A stretch of DNA of 8,827 bases from Candidatus Bathyarchaeota archaeon (GTDB taxonomy: Archaea; Thermoproteota; Bathyarchaeia; Bathyarchaeales; B26-1), in contig JAGTRH010000045.1 of the NCBI GenBank assembly GCA_018396795.1, positions 1-8,827 of the forward strand. Reading direction: 5' to 3'. A model generated the notes under the pieces. The model saw only the letters and a program-made list of their open reading frames with translations. It ran no database searches and was not told the DNA's origin. Made by a program: the position numbers and the translations under genes. Numbering within the stretch: position 1 is the stretch's first letter; the number at the start of each line of letters is the position of its first letter. This document shows, piece by piece, positions 5,649 through 8,827 of this stretch.

Positions 5649-6377
5649 GTGGAAACGCGATTAGACCCAAAACTTAAGAAGGTTATAAATAAAATTAAAG
5701 ATGAATCTCTGAGAAAGAAAATTTTGGAGTTTCTAGGCAACATATCAATTAACGTTGAGGGAAAATTCTACGTTGGTTTATCACTAGCCGAGACTCCGGC
5801 AAGTAGATTTCACCATCACAGTTATCCTGGTGGATTAATTGAACATATACTATCAACAATTAATGTTGCCTTAGCTATATGCGATTCGGTTGAGAGGATC
5901 TATGGCGGGAAAGTAAATAGGGATTTAGTTATAAGTGGTATTATTTTACACGACATATTCAAGCCTTTAACATATCAATTGAAGGATAATGGTGCATATA
6001 GAAACTCGCCCTTAGGGGAGCGATTAGATCACTTGACTATGGCAGCATCTGAGCTGTTAAGAAGAGACTTTCCTCTCGATTTGATTCATATTGTTGCCGC
6101 CAGTCACGGGCAGGCTGGTCCAATAACACCAAAGACTATTGAAGCCCTAATATGTCATGTTGCAGATGAAGCTGACTCAAAAATGAATGGAGAGGTCTTA
6201 AATGCCGCCAAATACTTAATCAGAGAAGTAACGGGAGAGTCATGGGAACGAATCGATTCGAGAACGGCATTTAAAATCTTGCTGCTGAAGACTGAAGGCG
6301 GTTGGGAGGGCTTAAGAACGGGGATTGAGCCATTAAGGACGAAAATAAAGGGATTGAATGCTCCTAAAACCGCTTAA
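5649..6377 (+). CDS. HD-domain metal-dependent phosphohydrolase
   Basis: This 242-residue protein starts at GTG. It carries an HD phosphohydrolase domain: SYPGGLIEH (58-66) supplies the first histidine; IILHDIFKP (98-106) is the HD motif with the following lysine, as in HDxxK; His128 and SHGQ with His153 follow; and HVADEADSKMNG (170-181) gives the last aspartate. The YPGGLIEH...HDxxKP arrangement resembles the catalytic domain of the bacterial 3'-5' exoribonuclease YhaM and related archaeal proteins, but it lacks an OB-fold RNA-binding domain, so nucleotide, cyclic nucleotide or RNA ends are all possible substrates. It follows endonuclease V by 22 bp and so is likely in the same message as two nucleases. 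Its last 14 bp overlap the end of the opposing membrane-protein gene. Confidence 0.88.
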   Translation: METRLDPKLKKVINKIKDESLRKKILEFLGNISINVEGKFYVGLSLAETPASRFHHHSYPGGLIEHILSTINVALAICDSVERIYGGKVNRDLVISGIILHDIFKPLTYQLKDNGAYRNSPLGERLDHLTMAASELLRRDFPLDLIHIVAASHGQAGPITPKTIEALICHVADEADSKMNGEVLNAAKYLIREVTGESWERIDSRTAFKILLLKTEGGWEGLRTGIEPLRTKIKGLNAPKTA

Positions 6378-7062
6378 GCCATACTCTCCCCCACACCATT
6401 TTCAATCCGTAAATGGTTGTTAAAGATAAGCTTGCGATAAACAATACGTGAGCAAAGTCTGTAAGTAAGCTTCCATTAACCGGAAATCCACTATTAAAAT
6501 ACCATAGAAAGACGGATATTGTAGCATAGGTTGAAATAATGCTGGAAACTAGGTGCACCCACAGAATCATCTTGCTGATCTTGCGGATTCTGTTCCCGAT
6601 GCTGCCTAATAAGCGCTCTATTCTTGGAGAGATATCTGAGATATCGTCTATCACGAGGGTTATCCCCCAGTAGAGCAGTAACACCATTAACACTTGATTG
6701 ACTTGTGTATCATATAAGTAGGGGTTAAGTGATGAAAAAAGATAAAGAATGGGTGATAGCGCAGCTGAGATAAAGTAGGTGAGGATTGATAGGAAACCAT
6801 ACACATAATGGTGAAATAACACTCTTTTAACATTCACCTTACCCATTATTCTTGCTGGTGCAATATTTAATATTCCTGTTAATGCTGCAAAGAAAAGAAG
6901 CGACGTATCTATAAGATATGGTTTATAAAGTGCGCTTGAAACGTATCCACTTAGCACCCCATAAGTAACACTTAGAGAAGAAACTAGGCTAGCTATGGAG
7001 CTAAATATTAACGTTAGGCTTAGTATCTTTTTACCTAAAGCTGTTAATTTCTCTTGAGACAT
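6364..7062 (-). CDS. Polytopic membrane protein, function unknown
   Basis: The 232-residue protein has about six hydrophobic segments, near residues 13-37, 50-67, 84-107, 121-138, 164-188 and 203-223, placing it in the cytoplasmic membrane. Between segments there is a basic cytoplasmic stretch (SPRIERLLGSIGNRIRKISK) and a distinctive FHHYVYGF motif at the start of the third segment whose histidines might bind a metal or haem. I do not recognise the family and assign no function. No Shine-Dalgarno precedes the ATG, but ATTTAAAT at 7088-7095 sits about 30 nt upstream, suggesting a leaderless message separate from the preceding phosphodiesterase. It overlaps the HD gene tail to tail by 14 bp. 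Confidence 0.8.
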   Translation of the reverse strand: MSQEKLTALGKKILSLTLIFSSIASLVSSLSVTYGVLSGYVSSALYKPYLIDTSLLFFAALTGILNIAPARIMGKVNVKRVLFHHYVYGFLSILTYFISAALSPILYLFSSLNPYLYDTQVNQVLMVLLLYWGITLVIDDISDISPRIERLLGSIGNRIRKISKMILWVHLVSSIISTYATISVFLWYFNSGFPVNGSLLTDFAHVLFIASLSLTTIYGLKMVWGRVWLKRF

Positions 7063-7087
7063 TAAGAAAAAAGGGTAAGCAGTGCTG

Positions 7088-7095
7088 ATTTAAAT
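7088..7095 (-). promoter_or_regulatory. TATA box for the membrane-protein gene (likely leaderless)
   Basis: The palindromic ATTTAAAT is centred 29-30 nt from the ATG at 7062, the spacing at which transcription would begin almost at the start codon. The absence of a Shine-Dalgarno site agrees with this. Confidence 0.45.
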
Positions 7096-7113
7096 TTTGT
7101 CTAATTCTCCGGA

Positions 7114-7581
7114 TTAAAGTTCTGATAGCTTGAGGTCTACGATTTCAGCTTTATGCTTCTCTAGATCGAGAATTGCAATAGTTGCCTTACCAGTTAGGTA
7201 TCCACATGTCTCGCCAGGATTTATAACTAAGGTTTTGCCCACATTATAGGTTTCAGCTTTGTGGGTGTGTCCGTAAACAATAACCTCATAGTAGTTTGAA
7301 TTAATCAGCGCCTTAAGCAGATTCTCCTCCTCACCATGCATAAGGGCAATCTTTTGACCCCCAACGTTGACTTCAGCGAACTTTCCATACAACTCTGCTC
7401 CTATATCCTCAAATCTTTTTCTTAGAAGGCTATGATCCCCATCGTTATTTCCAAACACTCCAATAAGTTTGGCTTTGAGGGATTTAAAACGCAAAACAGC
7501 AAAAGGAGCAACGTAATCCCCTGCATGAAGTACGAGATCAACTCCTTCATGATTTAACCTCTTTACTGCCTCATCAATCAT
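7114..7581 (-). CDS. MJ0936/YfcE-type metallophosphodiesterase (true start probably upstream)
   Basis: This is a cytosolic calcineurin-like phosphoesterase of the MJ0936/YfcE group, small dimetal enzymes that hydrolyse phosphodiesters. From the ATG at 7581 it has 155 residues, with LHAGDY (Asp22), GNNDGD (Asn46), MHG (His82), YGHTH (His105, His107) and the conserved VINPGETCGYLTG. The family also needs an N-terminal D-x-H motif, which lies upstream in the same frame: 7582-7626 reads IKKIGIIADTHDRLP, giving the expected start. That extension contains no ATG, GTG or TTG back to the TAA at 7663-7665. A strong AGGAGGTG at 7643-7650 suggests initiation near 7633-7638 at ATA or ATC. From the ATG shown, the enzyme would lack two metal ligands. 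The physiological substrate is unknown. The next gene on this strand has its own TATA box. Confidence 0.93.
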   Translation of the reverse strand: MIDEAVKRLNHEGVDLVLHAGDYVAPFAVLRFKSLKAKLIGVFGNNDGDHSLLRKRFEDIGAELYGKFAEVNVGGQKIALMHGEEENLLKALINSNYYEVIVYGHTHKAETYNVGKTLVINPGETCGYLTGKATIAILDLEKHKAEIVDLKLSEL

Positions 7582-7642
7582 CGGAAGCCTGTCATGCGTA
7601 TCAGCGATGATCCCAATTTTCTTGATAACTGAGATTATTATA

Positions 7643-7650
7643 CACCTCCT
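7643..7650 (-). promoter_or_regulatory. Strong Shine-Dalgarno pointing to a non-canonical start for the phosphodiesterase
   Basis: The minus strand reads AGGAGGTG, an eight-base match to the archaeal anti-Shine-Dalgarno. Measured from AGGAGG, in-frame ATA codons lie 3 and 6 nt away and ATC 9 nt away; the first ATG is more than 60 nt away. The GTG within the site is out of frame. Confidence 0.65.
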
Positions 7651-7661
7651 TAAATTTGAGA

Positions 7662-7669
7662 CTTATAAA
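7662..7669 (-). promoter_or_regulatory. TATA box for the phosphodiesterase
   Basis: TTTATAAG on the minus strand is close to the archaeal TATA consensus. Initiation about 25 nt downstream would fall near 7641, inside or just past the Shine-Dalgarno; a second AT-rich box at 7688-7703 would give a leader that keeps the site. Which is used is undecided. Confidence 0.4.
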
Positions 7670-7678
7670 GAGATATAG

Positions 7679-7709
7679 GTGCTTACAAACTTAAAAATAA
7701 AAGTGCTTA
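7679..7709. repeat. GTGCTTA direct repeat in divergent intergenic region
   Basis: GTGCTTA occurs at 7679-7685 and 7703-7709, 24 bp apart, between the phosphodiesterase and the small membrane-protein gene. The spacing of just over two helical turns could suit a regulator, but the copies are short and may be chance. Confidence 0.25.
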
Positions 7710-7743
7710 AAAAATGTAATGATACGCTAAAAGAGGAGAGATA

Positions 7744-7753
7744 TTATTAAATA
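7744..7753 (+). promoter_or_regulatory. TATA-like box for the small membrane-protein gene
   Basis: TTATTAAATA is followed about 25 nt later by a plausible start region near 7775, leaving a leader of about 30 nt that includes the Shine-Dalgarno GGAGGAGAG (7793-7801) just before the ATG at 7807. Confidence 0.35.
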
Positions 7754-7806
7754 CATATCAACTAACCTTTTAAGCGATAATAACTGTTGCTTGGAGGAGA
7801 GAAGAT

Positions 7807-8022
7807 ATGAATGGTCGCAAAATAAACATTTTTTATCTTTTATCTTTCATATGCACGATTTTTCTTATTGCATATATAAGCCTAATATTCCTTCCGCAAG
7901 CAGCTAGTTATGTCGAATATCCGGGAATAAGATTGTTTATGATAGCGATAATTGCTCTTCTACTCATCGCAGCAGGAATACAATTGTTTCTTCTAGTTAA
8001 GCCACCTCAATCAGAGGAGTAA
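7807..8022 (+). CDS. Small two-helix membrane protein
   Basis: This is a 71-residue protein of unknown function. It has two hydrophobic helices, roughly residues 7-30 and 42-65, separated by a short polar turn containing VEYPG, with a basic N-terminus (NGRK) and an acidic end (SEE). By charge bias both termini would face the cytoplasm. It is judged real because a strong GGAGGAGAG lies 5 nt before the ATG with a TATA-like box upstream, and the hydrophobic pattern is typical of a small membrane protein. It does not resemble a known family to me; a role as a subunit or regulator of a membrane complex is conceivable but unproven. Its last 16 bp overlap the end of the opposing eS31 gene. Confidence 0.7.
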   Translation: MNGRKINIFYLLSFICTIFLIAYISLIFLPQAASYVEYPGIRLFMIAIIALLLIAAGIQLFLLVKPPQSEE

Positions 8023-8234
8023 TCTTCTCTGGCACTTGCCTTATTAGGGTTCTTTGCAGTTTTATACCTTGTGAAGCCGCAGTGCCCGCAAGAGTAGCGG
8101 TTTCCATGATCAGCCATAAAATATCCCGGACCACACCTATCACATGTTGGAAGTGTTCTTTTAATCTTTCCATCCTCAATCTTGTAGTATGAAGAGATGG
8201 GCTTCTTCCTTTTTGATCTATCATTCTTTGACAT
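8007..8234 (-). CDS. rps27ae: Small ribosomal subunit protein eS31 (S27ae)
   Basis: A component of the archaeal 30S subunit, homologous to the ribosomal half of the eukaryotic ubiquitin-S27a fusion; archaea have it without ubiquitin, as here. The 75-residue protein has a C4 zinc ribbon, C31-x2-C34 and C49-x2-C52, in the setting PTCDRCGPGYFMADHGNRYSCGHCGFT, followed by a basic tail. The length is at the upper end for archaeal members (about 50-75) owing to a basic N-terminal SKNDRSKRKK stretch and a C-terminal tail. The ATG at 8234 follows AAGG closely and starts 8 nt after the eS24 stop, so the two are co-transcribed and probably translationally coupled. Confidence 0.95.
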   Translation of the reverse strand: MSKNDRSKRKKPISSYYKIEDGKIKRTLPTCDRCGPGYFMADHGNRYSCGHCGFTRYKTAKNPNKASAREDYSSD

Positions 8235-8242
8235 CTATCCTT

Positions 8243-8539
8243 TCACTCCTCTCTCTTTATTTGAGGTGAGTTTCTAATTATTATATGTTCTGGCTCAATC
8301 TCTTTAGCATACGCTTGGGAGTCGTAAATGTGCGCTTCGCCTACGGCCATCATCGTACCCGTTATCGACTCTATTCTTCTTACGAATACAGCTTCAGAGT
8401 CGACTTTAAGCATATTGGCTAACTCCTTCTTGACCTCGATACGCGATGGAGTCGGCAGACCATCATGCGATAATCTGAAGATTATTTCATTTCTCTTGAG
8501 TAATTCGTTGCGTTTATTGCTCAATATTTTAATTTTCAA
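8243..8539 (-). CDS. rps24e: Small ribosomal subunit protein eS24
   Basis: A 30S protein found only in archaea and eukaryotes. The 98-residue length and sequence fit the family: MKIKILSNKRNELLKRNEIIF, then HDGLPTPSRIEVKKELANML, a segment with FVRRIESITGTMMAVGEAHIYDS, and a C-terminal RNS. The GxGEAHIYD-like block is the family hallmark. AGAGGTGG lies a few bases before the ATG at 8539. It is preceded 41 bp upstream on the same strand by dephospho-CoA kinase and followed by eS31, an order widely kept in archaea, usually with Spt4 and RNA polymerase subunit genes further upstream. Confidence 0.96.
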   Translation of the reverse strand: MKIKILSNKRNELLKRNEIIFRLSHDGLPTPSRIEVKKELANMLKVDSEAVFVRRIESITGTMMAVGEAHIYDSQAYAKEIEPEHIIIRNSPQIKREE

Positions 8540-8580
8540 TATCGAACCACCTCTAAACCCATACTTGGAATATTTATCTC

Positions 8581-8827
8581 CTACTTTAGTTTTTCTGGTT
8601 TATACTCCATTCTACTTAGGATTTCATGCATTTTTCTCTTGGAATCCTCATTGACTTTAATTACAACAATTCCTTCGCCAGGTTGACCATAGACCACAAA
8701 AGAGTTTTCTGGTGCAAGGAGAACGGCGACGATTGCTAGGAGATCTTCTTCGCCATCGACAAGAATTCCCACCGAATCTTTTGATTTAATTGCTTCGCCA
8801 ATTACTTGCCAAGAGTCTTCTGTGATA
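8581..8827 (-). CDS. GTP-dependent dephospho-CoA kinase, C-terminal part (5' end outside window)
   Basis: This archaeal enzyme (formerly DUF359) phosphorylates dephospho-CoA with GTP, the last step of coenzyme A synthesis, and is unrelated to bacterial CoaE. The frame is open to the window edge. The 81 complete codons visible read ITEDSWQVIGEAIKS, then VGILVDGEEDLLAIVAVLLAPENSFVVYGQPGEGIVVI and a helical tail ending EKLK. The V-x-GEEDLL, LAP and YGQPGEG blocks are diagnostic for the family, which is about 170-190 residues long, so the N-terminal half is missing. A GTG at 8772 is internal to the domain and not the start. It heads, or is within, the eS24-eS31 cluster. Confidence 0.93.
   Translation of the reverse strand, partial: ITEDSWQVIGEAIKSKDSVGILVDGEEDLLAIVAVLLAPENSFVVYGQPGEGIVVIKVNEDSKRKMHEILSRMEYKPEKLK

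Noticed and set aside
7997..8224. A second minus-strand frame of 75 codons overlapping eS31
   Set aside because: It is a frame-shifted reading of the eS31 gene, whose zinc ribbon is intact in the other frame.
8328..8654. A 108-codon plus-strand open frame across eS24 and the dephospho-CoA kinase
   Set aside because: It is antisense to two recognised genes and has no translation signal.
1..8827. CRISPR array, tRNA, rRNA, insertion sequence or prophage
   Set aside because: No regularly spaced repeats, cloverleaf with TTC-box, rRNA segment, transposase or phage gene was found on either strand.

Overview
The window is a piece of an archaeal chromosome. Archaeal markers are ribosomal proteins eS24 and eS31 next to a GTP-dependent dephospho-CoA kinase, a translin/TRAX-family protein, an MJ0936-like phosphodiesterase, AT-rich TATA-like boxes in front of genes, and Shine-Dalgarno sites that match the archaeal 16S tail. 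The gene content and moderate, AT-leaning composition fit a TACK-type archaeon (for example a Bathyarchaeia- or Thermoproteota-like lineage), but the lineage cannot be fixed from this window. There is no sign of phage, insertion sequence, CRISPR or tRNA.

Layout. Positions 1-1396 (+) hold the C-terminal part of an M42 aminopeptidase followed at 16 bp by a galactose-mutarotase-like protein of unknown substrate. Positions 1397-1724 are non-coding and contain a 123-nt element closed by an 11-bp perfect inverted repeat, with a TATA-like box upstream and a further stem inside; it may be a structured RNA or a small repeat element. Positions 1725-2384 (-) encode an unrecognised protein with a four-cysteine C-terminal module; its upstream region carries nested inverted repeats. 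Positions 2589-4175 (-) encode a PqqD-like protein and then a malate/lactate dehydrogenase-family (Ldh2) enzyme. Facing away from these, 4278-6377 (+) is a tight cluster of translin/TRAX-like protein, endonuclease V (4-bp ATGA overlap) and an HD-domain phosphohydrolase, which together look like a nucleic-acid processing unit. Positions 6364-7062 (-) encode a polytopic membrane protein overlapping the HD gene tail to tail, preceded on the same strand by an MJ0936-type phosphodiesterase. A small two-helix membrane protein (7807-8022, +) runs into the tail of the eS31-eS24-dephospho-CoA kinase cluster (8007 to the window end, -).

The most notable result is that two unrelated genes, the Ldh2 dehydrogenase and the phosphodiesterase, have family-like N-terminal sequence extending upstream of their first ATG, with no ATG, GTG or TTG available in that extension, yet each has a good Shine-Dalgarno site at the place where the extended protein should begin. 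For the phosphodiesterase the extension carries the metal-binding D-x-H motif, so the ATG-started version would be missing essential residues. This suggests non-canonical start codons (ACG; ATA or ATC) or start-codon mutations or sequence errors.
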